64,000 bases of DNA from JANQPX01 sp965204405. GTDB taxonomy: Bacteria; Pseudomonadota; Alphaproteobacteria; Geminicoccales; Geminicoccaceae. A program made the translations under genes and the position numbers. The notes below the pieces were generated by a model that searched no databases, was not told where the DNA came from, and saw nothing but the letters and a program-made list of their open reading frames with translations. Where the stretch lies: the NCBI GenBank assembly GCA_965204405.1, contig CBDBEN010000005.1:1364001-1428000 (forward strand), in the 5' to 3' direction. This document shows, piece after piece, positions 1-8,461 of the stretch (position 1 is its first letter; each line of letters starts with the position of its first letter).

Positions 1-479
1 TGCCGGCGGCGATGCTGATCTATTATCTAAAGGAGTTCTACCAGGGAAACCGCCTGCGCGAGCCTGGCGGCCTTGTCCTAGACGGGATCCCGCTCAATGT
101 TGCCGATATCAAGACTCCGGCCTACATCATGGCCGCCAAGGACGATCATATCGCACCCTGGCAAAGCTGCTATCCCGGCACGCAGCTCCTGAGCGGTCCG
201 AGAAAGTTCGTGCTCGCGGCCTCGGGCCACGTCGCCGGTGTCATCAATCCGCCTGCCTCCAAGAAATATGGTTACTGGACCAACACCAAGATGCCCGGCG
301 ACCCTGAACGCTGGTTGGAAAATGCGGCCTGGCATGATGGATCCTGGTGGCCGGATTGGTACCGCTGGCTCTCGAGAAAAGCCGGCAAGAAAGTCGCGGC
401 ACGCCAGATCGGTGACGGCAAGCTGACGCCTACCGAGCCAGCCCCCGGCTCCTATGTGAAAGTGCGCGTTCGCGACTAG
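1..479 (+). CDS. phaC: Class I poly(3-hydroxyalkanoate) synthase PhaC, C-terminal part
   Basis: This is the 3' end of a PHB/PHA synthase gene cut by the left window edge; the open frame runs from base 3 with no stop upstream. PhaC polymerises (R)-3-hydroxyacyl-CoA into storage polyester on granule surfaces. The visible 158 or so residues cover the end of the alpha/beta-hydrolase fold: the sequence PAAMLIYYLKEFYQ is the usual class I block, KDDHIAPW carries the catalytic Asp, and SGHVAGVINPP carries the catalytic His. The nucleophilic Cys lies outside the window. The internal ATG at 12 is not the real start. The TAG stop lies inside the edge of a dispersed repeat (CTAGAGCG...), as it does for two other genes here. 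Confidence is high from the two active-site blocks. Confidence 0.95.
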   Translation, partial: PAAMLIYYLKEFYQGNRLREPGGLVLDGIPLNVADIKTPAYIMAAKDDHIAPWQSCYPGTQLLSGPRKFVLAASGHVAGVINPPASKKYGYWTNTKMPGDPERWLENAAWHDGSWWPDWYRWLSRKAGKKVAARQIGDGKLTPTEPAPGSYVKVRVRD

Positions 480-585
480 AGCGTTTTTCGACCATATGAG
501 GTCACCACCAGCCCGCTCCTCCTCCCAACCGCATCGGGTGGGAAGAGGAGGGTGGTATGGCTCCGTTTGATCGGACAATGCTCTG
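476..585. repeat. Family A palindromic intergenic repeat, copy A1
   Basis: The left edge reads CTAGAGCGTTTTTCGACC and the right edge GGCTCCGTTTGATCGGAC followed by aATGCTCTGA. The interior is a C-rich arm followed by a G-rich arm that can fold into a hairpin. Related elements lie at 6486-6616, 9761-9886, 13910-14012 and 53321-53475, with partial copies at 32201-32230, 45491-45520 and perhaps 55896-55936. The left edge provides the phaC stop codon. It may act as a 3' processing or termination hairpin, but no function is shown. Confidence 0.75.
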
Positions 586-703
586 ATGTCGTGACCGCAC
601 CATTCGGTTCCCACCGTATTCGCTGATTGCGCCAAGAAACTAGGGAGTATGCAGGCTTTTCTCGATACACCCTGGGGGACCTTCCGGATCGAATAGACCC
701 CCG

Positions 704-960
704 GTGTCCTGATGTCGATATTCGTTCGATCCCTTCAGCTTATCTTTCTACTAACCCGACCAGGGCAGCATTGACTTTGGTCCATGAGATCCTGGGAATC
801 CGCCCTTACGCCAGGAAGAAGGGGCGAGGCTCGGAGTCCCAGGATCTCATGGACCAGGAAGCCATCCCAACGCACAATCATGAAGAAAAGATGAAGAGCG
901 GTCATTTCGACGATAAAGCCAGTGGTGGATCGTCGAACGAACGTCGATATCTGGACATTA
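704..960. repeat. Extended family B repeat, copy B1, with inverted ends
   Basis: The core at 779-855 is a hairpin: GGTCCATGAGATCCTGGGAA is mirrored by TCCCAGGATCTCATGGACC. Sequence on its right (856-960) matches, in reverse orientation, the sequence left of copy B3 (about 31997-32101). The outer ends are imperfect inverted repeats: 704-733 (GTGTCCTGATGTCGATATTC) resembles the complement of 928-960. The whole has the look of a small non-autonomous element of about 250 bp. Reading frames here show a shared peptide with the B3 region only because the DNA is repeated, so I do not call a gene. Confidence 0.65.
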
Positions 961-1410
961 GGGTCTGGTGAGATTGATCGATGGTTGACGCCTGCAACGT
1001 CCCGTCAGCCTGTGGCGGGAAGAACACGAAGCCGTTTTAATGTGTATTTTTTGTTTCAGAAAAAATCACATTGAAACAAATGGTTAGATAAATTTCTGCA
1101 ATGTTCGCAGTAAGATGTTTGGCTATTCGCCTTTGAGGCTATAAAAAGTCGCTAAAATACATTATATATGGTGTCATCCAAGGTGCATGGACTCGCCATT
1201 TGGTTGTGACTCTTGGAATTTGGTCGATTGCAACGACTTTTAGGTGATCGATGAACGGCTTTTTATTTATCGTCGAATGGTGGCAGTACCATCAGCATGA
1301 TCGGCTTGCCGCAAGAGGTCGGCCTCTTCGCTTTTTTCGGTCTTTCAAAGAGATAGCCGATATGGACTGCCGATCCGTTGCCCAAGCGGAGTTGGGGGTG
1401 GGTTGACGGC
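961..1410. other. AT-rich gene-free stretch
   Basis: Bases 1020-1260 are clearly richer in A+T than the rest of the window, with runs such as TGTATTTTTTGTTTC and ACATTATATATGG. I see no supported gene, tRNA or hairpin with a U-tract. It probably holds the promoter of the following zinc-ribbon miniproteins and may mark acquired DNA. Confidence 0.4.
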
Positions 1411-1599
1411 ATGGCGAAAGACGAAGTCACCGCCAAATGTTGCAAGATATGCAACAATGTCCTTGCTTCAAATGTAAAGAAGTGCATCCACTGCGGTGTC
1501 TGCGATCCGATAAAAAAAGCGGATCCGCCATTTTGGCCCTGGATCCTCGCATTTCTCGTCTTACTCCTCTTTATCTTGAGCGATCAGTGCTGCAGCTAG
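1411..1599 (+). CDS. Small zinc-ribbon membrane protein (copy 1 of a tandem pair)
   Basis: This predicted 62-residue protein has a four-cysteine-type zinc ribbon near its N-terminus (CKICNNVLASNVKKCIHCG, with extra Cys before and after) followed by one hydrophobic helix (PFWPWILAFLVLLLFIL) and a cysteine-rich tail. The start at 1411 follows a G-rich stretch (GGGGGTGGG) and places the ribbon close to the N-terminus; an upstream ATG at 1378 is also open. The protein at 1831 shares the same layout and many residues, which supports both as real. Function unknown. It should sit in the inner membrane with the ribbon on one side. Confidence 0.6.
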   Translation: MAKDEVTAKCCKICNNVLASNVKKCIHCGVCDPIKKADPPFWPWILAFLVLLLFILSDQCCS

Positions 1600-1830
1600 C
1601 CGGCATACGTACCCTGACAGATTGGTTGGGGGGGGCGGGTTACATAATTTGCAATCGTATCGCGCTGGTTGTATCGGAAATATCCAAATAAGCGAATTTA
1701 ACTGGATAAAATATCCCCTTTAAGTATATTATTTGATGGTCTCTTCATGAGATCCTGCTGTCATCGTGATGATTTCGACCAGCGATGCGACGGCACAAGA
1801 ACGCTCCTGAACATATTGAGTTCGATATCG

Positions 1831-2016
1831 ATGACGTGTTCCGACGTTAAGCTGGCCTGCTGTAGACTCTGCAAGAAGCCGATTGCATCCAATCTCGGAG
1901 AGTGCATTCATTGCGGCGTATGCAAGCCGGTGAAGGATGAAAAGATAGCGTGGTGGCACTATTGCCTGGTGGTTTTCCTGTTGATGGTCGCCGTTATGGC
2001 TGCCGGCAATGGATGA
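1831..2016 (+). CDS. Small zinc-ribbon membrane protein (copy 2 of a tandem pair)
   Basis: A predicted 61-residue sibling of the protein at 1411-1599. The shared block is C-R/K-x-C-x5-ASN-x5-CIHCGVC followed by a P-(I/V)-K turn and one transmembrane helix (WWHYCLVVFLLMVAVMAAG). The start at 1831 is chosen because it matches the length of the first copy; an earlier ATG at 1747 is open but would add an unmatched extension. No strong ribosome binding site is visible. Function unknown. The 231 bases between the pair are AT-rich and hold nothing I can identify. Confidence 0.55.
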   Translation: MTCSDVKLACCRLCKKPIASNLGECIHCGVCKPVKDEKIAWWHYCLVVFLLMVAVMAAGNG

Positions 2017-2071
2017 TACCCGATCAGATTGGGATTGTGCGACCAAACGAACCCGAGGAATCTTCCGCGGG

Positions 2072-2671
2072 TCAGTCCAGAGCGGTTGCAACAGCTCTGC
2101 GCAAGGCAGGGAGGACGTCGTCTTCGAACCAGGGATGACGCTTGAGCCAGGGCCCGTTTCGCGGAGACGGGTGGGGCAAGGGAAAGGTGTTTGGCAAATA
2201 GTCCCGATAGGTGCTTACGGTCTCCGTCAGGGTCTCTTTCCCGGTCTTGGCCAAATGGTGACGTTGCGCATATCTGCCGATGACGAGCGAAAGGGTGACC
2301 TTCGGCATCATCGCCAAGAGTTTCGTGCGCCAGAGCGGGGCACATTCCTCGGGCGGGGGAAGATCGCCGCTTCGGCCTCGCCCGGGATAGCAAAAGGCCA
2401 TTGGCAGGATAGCGATTTTCCCGGGGTCATAGAATGTTTCCCGATCGACTCCGAGCCATTGGCGCAGGGTATTCCCCGATGCATCGTCGAACGGCACGCC
2501 GCTAAGATGCACCTTCCGTCCAGGTGCCTGGCCCGCAATCAAAATTCGTGCTTCCTCACCGATTTGCAGGACCGGTCTTGGCCCCATAGGCAATTTATGG
2601 GTGCAGACAGTGCAACTGCGCACTTTGCAAAGCAGGCTTTCCAATGAATCACTTGTCGCCGTCGATGCCAT
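2072..2671 (-). CDS. Uracil-DNA glycosylase family protein
   Basis: A 199-residue protein of the UDG superfamily. The N-terminal block ILIAGQAPGRKVHLSGVPF with a following FDDASG resembles motif 1 of family 4-like glycosylases (GQAPG, then a substrate-pocket loop). The C-terminal HPSPRNGPWL matches the HPSPRN motif that closes on the minor groove. Two cysteine pairs near residues 15-24 (CKVRSCTVC) could be iron-sulfur ligands or remnants. Such proteins remove deaminated bases or act as uncharacterised relatives. The ATG start at 2671 is clear. The gene stands alone, divergent from the dioxygenase at 2798. Confidence 0.85.
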   Translation of the reverse strand: MASTATSDSLESLLCKVRSCTVCTHKLPMGPRPVLQIGEEARILIAGQAPGRKVHLSGVPFDDASGNTLRQWLGVDRETFYDPGKIAILPMAFCYPGRGRSGDLPPPEECAPLWRTKLLAMMPKVTLSLVIGRYAQRHHLAKTGKETLTETVSTYRDYLPNTFPLPHPSPRNGPWLKRHPWFEDDVLPALRRAVATALD

Positions 2672-2797
2672 TGTCAGTCTTTCTCGTCTGTCAGGCCATA
2701 CGTCCTATGACGCGGCTTCATTCATGACAATCATTCTTGACGTCATGCCATGAATTGGTGAGGATTCCCAAGGACCAGGGCCGCGGGGAGCTTGGCG

Positions 2798-3688
2798 ATG
2801 ATCAGCGAACAGGACATCTCCTTTTATCGTGAGAACGGTTATCTCGTCGTCGAAAACGTCTTGAGCGAGGACGAAGTCGGAGAGCTTCGGTGCGTCACAG
2901 ACAATTTTGTCGAGAAGGCGCGTTCGGTATCTACCCATAATGAGGTGTATGATCTGGAGGACAGCCATTCCTCGAACGAACCCAGGGTTCGCCGGATCAA
3001 GACACCCCATGCCCATCACGAGAGTTACGCCAAAATGGTGGCACATTCGAACATTCTGGCCGTGCTGCAGAAGCTATGGGGGCCATCGATCCGCTTCGAC
3101 GTTTCCAAGCTCAATCTCAAGGCGGCGGGCTACGGTGCGCCGGTCGAGTGGCATCAGGACTGGGCGTTCTACCCGCATACCAACGATGATCTCGCCGCCG
3201 TCGGTATCATGATGGATGATGTCGACGACACCAACGGCCCGCTGATGGTCATACCAGGCTCCCATAAAGGCCCCATTCTTGATCATCATGCCGATGGCTA
3301 CTTTTGCGGCGCGATCGACCCGGCGCGTGGTGAGGTCGACTTTTCCAAAGCCGTGAAATTAACAGGCCCCGCCGGTTCGGTAACGATCCACCATGCGCGG
3401 GCCATCCACGGCTCGGCGACCAATAGCTCGGGCAAGCCCCGGCGTCTGCTGCTCCACCAATATCGAGCAGCCGATGCCTGGCCGCTGATGGCGGTCGGCC
3501 AGCCGTGGAAGGCATACCGGAACAATCTTGTTTGTGGCGAGGACACCATCGAGCCCAGGATGACTGATGTGCCGGTTCGCCTGCCGCTGCCGCCTGCTCC
3601 TCACCAAGGTTCGATCTATGAAAACCAGAAGTCATCCAAGAATCGCTATTTCCAGACAGCCGATGATCTCGAGGCAGTTGGCGATTAG
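2798..3688 (+). CDS. Phytanoyl-CoA dioxygenase (PhyH) family protein
   Basis: A 296-residue Fe(II)/2-oxoglutarate-dependent oxygenase. The metal triad is visible: HQD in VEWHQDWAFYPH and the distal His in TIHHARAIHGS, followed by the 2-oxoglutarate-binding Arg region (KPRRLLLHQYRAAD). The ATG at 2798 is preceded by GGGGAG at a good distance; an in-frame TTG six bases upstream is less likely. It converges on the ROK regulator at 3761. With the PrpF-like gene and the sulfatase nearby it may belong to a catabolic set for a small organic ester, but the substrate cannot be read from sequence. Confidence 0.88.
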   Translation: MISEQDISFYRENGYLVVENVLSEDEVGELRCVTDNFVEKARSVSTHNEVYDLEDSHSSNEPRVRRIKTPHAHHESYAKMVAHSNILAVLQKLWGPSIRFDVSKLNLKAAGYGAPVEWHQDWAFYPHTNDDLAAVGIMMDDVDDTNGPLMVIPGSHKGPILDHHADGYFCGAIDPARGEVDFSKAVKLTGPAGSVTIHHARAIHGSATNSSGKPRRLLLHQYRAADAWPLMAVGQPWKAYRNNLVCGEDTIEPRMTDVPVRLPLPPAPHQGSIYENQKSSKNRYFQTADDLEAVGD

Positions 3689-3760
3689 GAGGCTATCAGC
3701 GACATCCTGGTTTCGATCCCGGCATCAAATATGATCGTCGCGCAAGATCTTCGCCGGCAC

Positions 3761-4984
3761 TCAAATGGCACTTTCGAAGGATGCCATGAGTTTATCGAGC
3801 TCGAGCTGGGGCGAATACATGAAGGCATCGAGTGCGATACAGACCGAAGCTTCCGTGCTGACGATCGAGCTGCGTTCGACCGAGACGCCTAGGCGGTCGG
3901 TCCGGCATTCCGACATGGTCTCCATGACGCCGGCAAAGTAGTCCGGCTGCCGGCCCGTTTCGCCTGCAAGAATGATCCGGCGCGGGCCCAGGAGAGCTGC
4001 GACGGAATCGACACCGTAGCCCATCATTCGACCGGCCTGCCAAAAGGCCTTCTTTGCCGCCTTGTCGCCTGATTGCGCGAGCTTGACCGCTTCGCCAAGG
4101 GCACGATTGAGATTGACGGCCAGCGGCCGCGATTTGGGACGCCAGCCATGAAGCTGATCCAGCACAGCACCACCGGCACCAACGGCGTCCAGGCACCCAT
4201 ATCGCCCGCAGGCGCACTGAACCAGGCTCTTCGGTACCGCGACATGGGAGAAATCGCCGAATCCGAACGAGCCGAGAGAGAGAATGCGGCCATCTGAATA
4301 GGCGGATGCGCCGATCCCGACAACGGCATTGATCAGGAAAATCTCCTGCTTTTCTTTCAAATTACCCCGCCGCAACGCTGCTCGCAGCAAGCCGGTCGCC
4401 CGGTGTTCCAGCTTGACTGGAAGATCCAGCCTCTCGCGAAAGAGCGGGGCAACCGGAACCGCCAGCCAGCCGAGCAGATGGGATGAAATCAACTCGTCTT
4501 CCGGTGGCCCGACCGGCTCGGGCACCGCGAGGCTGACCCCGACACCAACGAGGCGCCGCCGGTCGATACATGATTGGCTGATCAGGCGCTCCGCCTCCTC
4601 GGACAGCGCTGTCACGGTGGCTGCCGGATCCTCGACAGCCAGGTCATGCATCTCGGCCTTGGCGATAATCTTCCCGCGGGCGTCCGCAAGCGCCACAGAT
4701 TTTCGATTGACCGTAATCGTCACGCCCAGAACATAACCACCATTCGAGGCTATTCTTAGCGGTGCCTGCCGCCGGCCAATTCCTCCACTTCTTGGCGCGG
4801 GCGGGTCTTCGACGACCAGTCCGGCATCGATCAGCTCGCGAACGATGCGCGATACACCGGCACCGGTTAATCCCGATGCTTCCGACAGCTCAACACGGGA
4901 CATCGGCCCTTGGTAAATCAACAGGCGAAGAAGGTGATTCCTGTTGGCTCGCCTGAGGTCTGCCATGGTGCCGCTCAAGACCAT
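3761..4984 (-). CDS. ROK family transcriptional regulator
   Basis: A 407-residue protein with an N-terminal winged helix-turn-helix (about residues 10-70, RVELSEASGLTGAGVSRIV) and a C-terminal ROK sugar-kinase-like domain. The ROK zinc motif is visible as CACGRYGCLD. The protein resembles NagC/Mlc/XylR-type repressors that sense sugars or sugar-like ligands. It lies 92 bases downstream of the prpF-like gene on the same strand. A nested palindrome at 5021-5052, just upstream of its start, is a likely operator. An alternative start six codons in is possible. Confidence 0.9.
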   Translation of the reverse strand: MVLSGTMADLRRANRNHLLRLLIYQGPMSRVELSEASGLTGAGVSRIVRELIDAGLVVEDPPAPRSGGIGRRQAPLRIASNGGYVLGVTITVNRKSVALADARGKIIAKAEMHDLAVEDPAATVTALSEEAERLISQSCIDRRRLVGVGVSLAVPEPVGPPEDELISSHLLGWLAVPVAPLFRERLDLPVKLEHRATGLLRAALRRGNLKEKQEIFLINAVVGIGASAYSDGRILSLGSFGFGDFSHVAVPKSLVQCACGRYGCLDAVGAGGAVLDQLHGWRPKSRPLAVNLNRALGEAVKLAQSGDKAAKKAFWQAGRMMGYGVDSVAALLGPRRIILAGETGRQPDYFAGVMETMSECRTDRLGVSVERSSIVSTEASVCIALDAFMYSPQLELDKLMASFESAI

Positions 4985-5020
4985 ACGGTTTCCAGTTCGT
5001 TCCTTACCGACGGTTATTAT

Positions 5021-5052
5021 TAGTTGAAATACAAGGTATTTAAAGTCAACTA
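5021..5052. promoter_or_regulatory. Candidate ROK-regulator operator (nested palindrome)
   Basis: TAGTTGA at 5021-5027 is mirrored by TCAACTA at 5046-5052, and inside them AAATAC (5027-5032) is mirrored by GTATTT (5036-5041). The site lies 37 bases upstream of the ROK gene start and just after the stop of the prpF-like gene. AT-rich palindromes with TAGTT/AACTA ends are usual for ROK repressors, so autoregulation is likely. This is inference from symmetry and position. Confidence 0.5.
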
Positions 5053-5076
5053 TTTTTCTAAAAAACTTGGAAATTT

Positions 5077-6171
5077 TCAGGGTAGTGCCTTGTACACTCC
5101 TGTGGGAATCATGACCTCGCCCTTGGCGATAAGCCGTGCGGTCCGGGTTACCCCCGCCGACTTGAACTGAAAGCCGCTATCGCCCCTCGAGAACGTGACG
5201 GTGACCGCCATCTCTCCCATTGGATGCTCGATCGTCACGGCGGCAGGTGATGTCTGTACAGGCCTTGCCAAACCCTCGGCAACAGTGCCTGGTGCGAGGG
5301 CGCAGGCGGCGAGGCATTGGGAGCCGGTGACCGCCATTGTCGGATGCGTGCTCCAGGGCATGAAGTAACGTGCGGTCAGATGGCCGCCGGCTCGGGGCTC
5401 TGCGATCAGGCCGATCTTGGGCGTCACCGATTTGCTGACATCGCCGAGGCCCATGCGCCTGCCGGCTTCGAGGCGAAGCGATTCCATCCGCTCGAACAGG
5501 GTTTTGTTCTCGTCGAGTTCCGCCTGGCTCTCATGGCCCGTAATACCAAGGTCTGCGGCCCGAGCGATCATCATGGGCATGGCGACGTCGATACAAGTCA
5601 CCTCGAACCCGTCGATGGTGTCCAGCGCCTTGCCGGTGGGCAGCATCGTCCCGCAGCGGGAGCCGACCACATCCAGAAAATTCAGCGCCACGGGTGCTGC
5701 GGTGCCGGGTACGCCGTCCAGTGCTGCATCACCGTCATAGCGAACGGCGCCATCCGGCGTCTGAACCACCGCCTCGACCAGGGCACCGGTATTGACCGCA
5801 CGGATACGAATCCGTGTCTCGTCACCAGCAATCGGAACAAGCCCCATCTCGACGGCGGCCGGCCCTACGCCCGCGAGAATATTGCCGCAGGTCGGCCCAT
5901 AGTCGACCAGACGTTCTTCGACGGCGACCTGCGCAAAGAAATAGTCGACATCCGCCGCCAGGTCGTCCGAGCGGGAAAGCATCGCGACCTTGGTCGTGAC
6001 CGCGTTGCCGCCGCCGAGCCCATCGATATTGCGGGGATTGCCGGCACCGACCACGGCGATCAGGACCTCGGAAAGGGTTTCTTCGTTTTCCGGCAGATCG
6101 GAGCGCCGGAAATAGGGCCCGCGCGATGTGCCGCCGCGGAGAAACAGGAAGGGAATGGCTGTTTGGGTCAT
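5077..6171 (-). CDS. PrpF/4-oxalomesaconate tautomerase-like isomerase
   Basis: A 364-residue protein of the PrpF family (diaminopimelate-epimerase-like fold), which moves double bonds in tricarboxylic or oxalomesaconate-type acids. Family blocks are visible: FLRGGTSRGPYF at the N-terminus, GGGNAVTTKVA, and DYGPTCGNILAGVGP with the catalytic Cys; the second conserved stretch is TGSQCLAACAL. I place the start at 6171 (MTQTAIPF), because the usual N-terminus begins here; 18 further residues upstream are open but unlike the family. It is followed on the same strand by the ROK regulator, which probably controls it. Confidence 0.85.
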   Translation of the reverse strand: MTQTAIPFLFLRGGTSRGPYFRRSDLPENEETLSEVLIAVVGAGNPRNIDGLGGGNAVTTKVAMLSRSDDLAADVDYFFAQVAVEERLVDYGPTCGNILAGVGPAAVEMGLVPIAGDETRIRIRAVNTGALVEAVVQTPDGAVRYDGDAALDGVPGTAAPVALNFLDVVGSRCGTMLPTGKALDTIDGFEVTCIDVAMPMMIARAADLGITGHESQAELDENKTLFERMESLRLEAGRRMGLGDVSKSVTPKIGLIAEPRAGGHLTARYFMPWSTHPTMAVTGSQCLAACALAPGTVAEGLARPVQTSPAAVTIEHPMGEMAVTVTFSRGDSGFQFKSAGVTRTARLIAKGEVMIPTGVYKALP

Positions 6172-6485
6172 AGCAAATCGTTGTTCATGTAGCCCGAAAG
6201 AATGCTGCACATGTCCAGGTGACATACAGCGTTGCGTTTTTCAGCGGCCTCCTTGGGGTGATGATCCATCAGCCAGCAGGTTTTCTCCCGTTGTCCCTTG
6301 GACGAAGCATCAACGGAAACGGCAGGATTGCTGCCGGTCTCGGGTTCGTTTGGTTTCTCGGGAATTCGTAGCCGGAACGCCATCCAGGATGCGCTGGAAA
6401 GTGCGTCGATCATACAGCAGCATCAGAAAAAAAACCATTCAATATCCGGGCCTTTCAGTGGTGCCGGGTGTCCGTCAGAGACCTG

Positions 6486-6616
6486 GAGCATTTTCCGATC
6501 AATCGGGATCAGCCCGCTCCACCCTCTCAGGGCCACCCGATAGAGTAGGGACCCTGCGGTTGCCTGGGAGGGGAGTGGGCCGTTGGTGACTTCATAAGAT
6601 CGAAAAACGCTCTAAC
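6486..6616. repeat. Family A palindromic repeat, copy A2, within the 6172-6694 gene-free gap
   Basis: The left edge is GAGCATTTTCCGATC and the right edge ACTTCATAAGATCGAAAAAC followed by GCTCTAA; the interior has a C-rich arm and a G-rich arm (CCCGCTCC with GGGAGTGGG). It matches the edges of the other family A elements. The rest of the gap (6172-6485) holds no gene I can support and should contain the promoters of the divergent prpF-like and sulfatase genes. Confidence 0.7.
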
Positions 6617-6694
6617 GCCCCTCGCTCCGATTTGTGGCAGGGATGTTCCGAACATGGCTGGCGATACGGTGCCGGCGGGAATAGGGTGATCACC

Positions 6695-8341
6695 ATGACC
6701 AAGCGTGCAAAAAATATCCTGTTCATCATGTTCGACCAGCTTCGCTTCGACTATCTGAGCTGTGCGGGGCATTCAAGCCTGGAGACACCGAATATCGATG
6801 GACTGGCGGCCCGGGGCGTGCGTTTCACCAATGCCTATGTGCAATCTCCCGTCTGCGGTGCGTCCCGGATGTCGTTCTATACCGGTCGCTACGTTCAATC
6901 CCATGGTGCCGCCTGGAACGGCTTTCCCTTGAAGGTCGGCGAGATGACGCTTGGCGATCATCTCCGCCCCCTCGGCATGGATTGCTGGCTGGTCGGCAAG
7001 ACCCATATGCGCGCTGATGCGGCCGGCATGTCCAGGCTGGGCCTCAGCCCCGACAGCGTGATCGGCGCGCGTCTTGCCGAGTGTGGCTTCGATGTGTTCG
7101 AGCGTGACGACGGCATGCGCCCGGAGGGGCCGGATGGTCCTTATGATCCTCGAGGCGCTGAAGTTTATAACAAGTATCTCCGCGCGAAGGGCTATCTGTC
7201 GGAGAATCCCTGGCACGATTTCGCCAATTCAGGTGTCGATGATCAGGGCGATATCGCGTCAGGCTGGTTCATGCAGCATGCGGACAAGCCCGCCAACATC
7301 GCCGAGGAGGACAGCGAAACTCCCTATATGACCCGGCGCGGCATCGCGTTCATGCAACAGTCCGGGGACAGTCCCTGGCTGTGCCATCTCTCCTACATCA
7401 AGCCCCATTGGCCCTATATCGTGCCGGCGCCCTATCACGACATGTACGGCCATAATCAGATTCTGCCCGCGATGCGCGACGATCGGGAAAAGGAAAACCC
7501 GCATCCGGTCTATGCCGCCTTCATGGGCAATCAGATCGGCCAGGCTTTTTCCAGAGACGAGGTCAGAAACAAGGTCGTGCCCGCTTATATGGGCCTGGTG
7601 AAGCAATGCGACGATCAGATGGGCGTGCTGTTTCGTTGGATGGAGGAAAGCGGGCGGATGGACGATACCATGATCGTCCTCACCTCCGACCATGGCGACT
7701 ATCTGGGCGATCATTGGCTGGGCGAAAAGGATCTTTTTCACGAGCCCTCGGTGAAGGTGCCGCTAATCATCTACGATCCCTCCAGCGAAGCGGACGCGAC
7801 CCGAGGCTCAGTCTCCGACGCCCTGGTCGAAAGTATCGATCTCGCTGCCACCTTCATCGAAATCGCCGGCGGCGACGTGCCGGACCATATCGTCGAGGGC
7901 CGTTCACTCCTGCCCTTCCTGTACGGACAGCCGCCCCACGCCCGGGAGTTTGTCATTTCCGAGTATAATTATTCGGTCACGCCGATGGCCGCGAAGCTAG
8001 GCGTCGAGCCCAAGGACGCCGTGCTCTATATGGTGGCCGATCACAGCTGGAAATTCATCCACGCGGAAGGCTTCCGCCGCCCGATGCTGTTCGATCTCGA
8101 GAATGATCCGGAGGAGTTCGACGATCTGGGCGAAGATCCCGCTTATGAGAACGTCCGGGCGATGATGTATGAACGTCTTTTCAGATGGTCGCGCCGCCAC
8201 GCCCAGCGGACCACCCGGTCCGATGCGGATATCAAAGCCATGCGCGGCAGTTCCAGGCGGAAAGGGGTCCTGCTCGGCCTTTATGACGGCAATGAGGTGC
8301 CGGCCGAGCTGACCGCCAAATATCGAGGCAAGCCGACATGA
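6695..8341 (+). CDS. Sulfatase / phosphonate monoester hydrolase family enzyme
   Basis: A 548-residue alkaline-phosphatase-superfamily hydrolase. The N-terminal metal site is FDQLRFDYLSC. The formylglycine-type motif is in SPVCGASRMSFYTGRY, so the core is C-x-A-x-R and not the commoner C-x-P-x-R. The later metal and phosphate/sulfate contacts are in LTSDHGDYLGDHWLGEKDLF. Length and the long C-terminal part are like phosphonate monoester hydrolases and choline-sulfatase-type enzymes. No signal peptide is seen, so it is likely cytoplasmic. The start at 6695 follows GGGTGAT; an upstream extension lacks family similarity. Whether the Cys is converted to formylglycine is unknown. Confidence 0.88.
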   Translation: MTKRAKNILFIMFDQLRFDYLSCAGHSSLETPNIDGLAARGVRFTNAYVQSPVCGASRMSFYTGRYVQSHGAAWNGFPLKVGEMTLGDHLRPLGMDCWLVGKTHMRADAAGMSRLGLSPDSVIGARLAECGFDVFERDDGMRPEGPDGPYDPRGAEVYNKYLRAKGYLSENPWHDFANSGVDDQGDIASGWFMQHADKPANIAEEDSETPYMTRRGIAFMQQSGDSPWLCHLSYIKPHWPYIVPAPYHDMYGHNQILPAMRDDREKENPHPVYAAFMGNQIGQAFSRDEVRNKVVPAYMGLVKQCDDQMGVLFRWMEESGRMDDTMIVLTSDHGDYLGDHWLGEKDLFHEPSVKVPLIIYDPSSEADATRGSVSDALVESIDLAATFIEIAGGDVPDHIVEGRSLLPFLYGQPPHAREFVISEYNYSVTPMAAKLGVEPKDAVLYMVADHSWKFIHAEGFRRPMLFDLENDPEEFDDLGEDPAYENVRAMMYERLFRWSRRHAQRTTRSDADIKAMRGSSRRKGVLLGLYDGNEVPAELTAKYRGKPT

Positions 8342-8461
8342 CTCATGGAAAGCCTGTTGCAGCAAGCGCGATCCGGACCGCCATTTGCCAAGTCTGAGAG
8401 ATGGTTGCAACAGACGTATCAAGTGGTAACCGGGGACATGCCGCCCCGCACCGGAGAGGTG

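Noticed and set aside
627..971. A 114-codon frame whose peptide matches one at 31932-32174
   Set aside because: The match is explained by the duplicated non-coding family B repeat, which is inverted and palindromic; neither frame has a domain or good start context.
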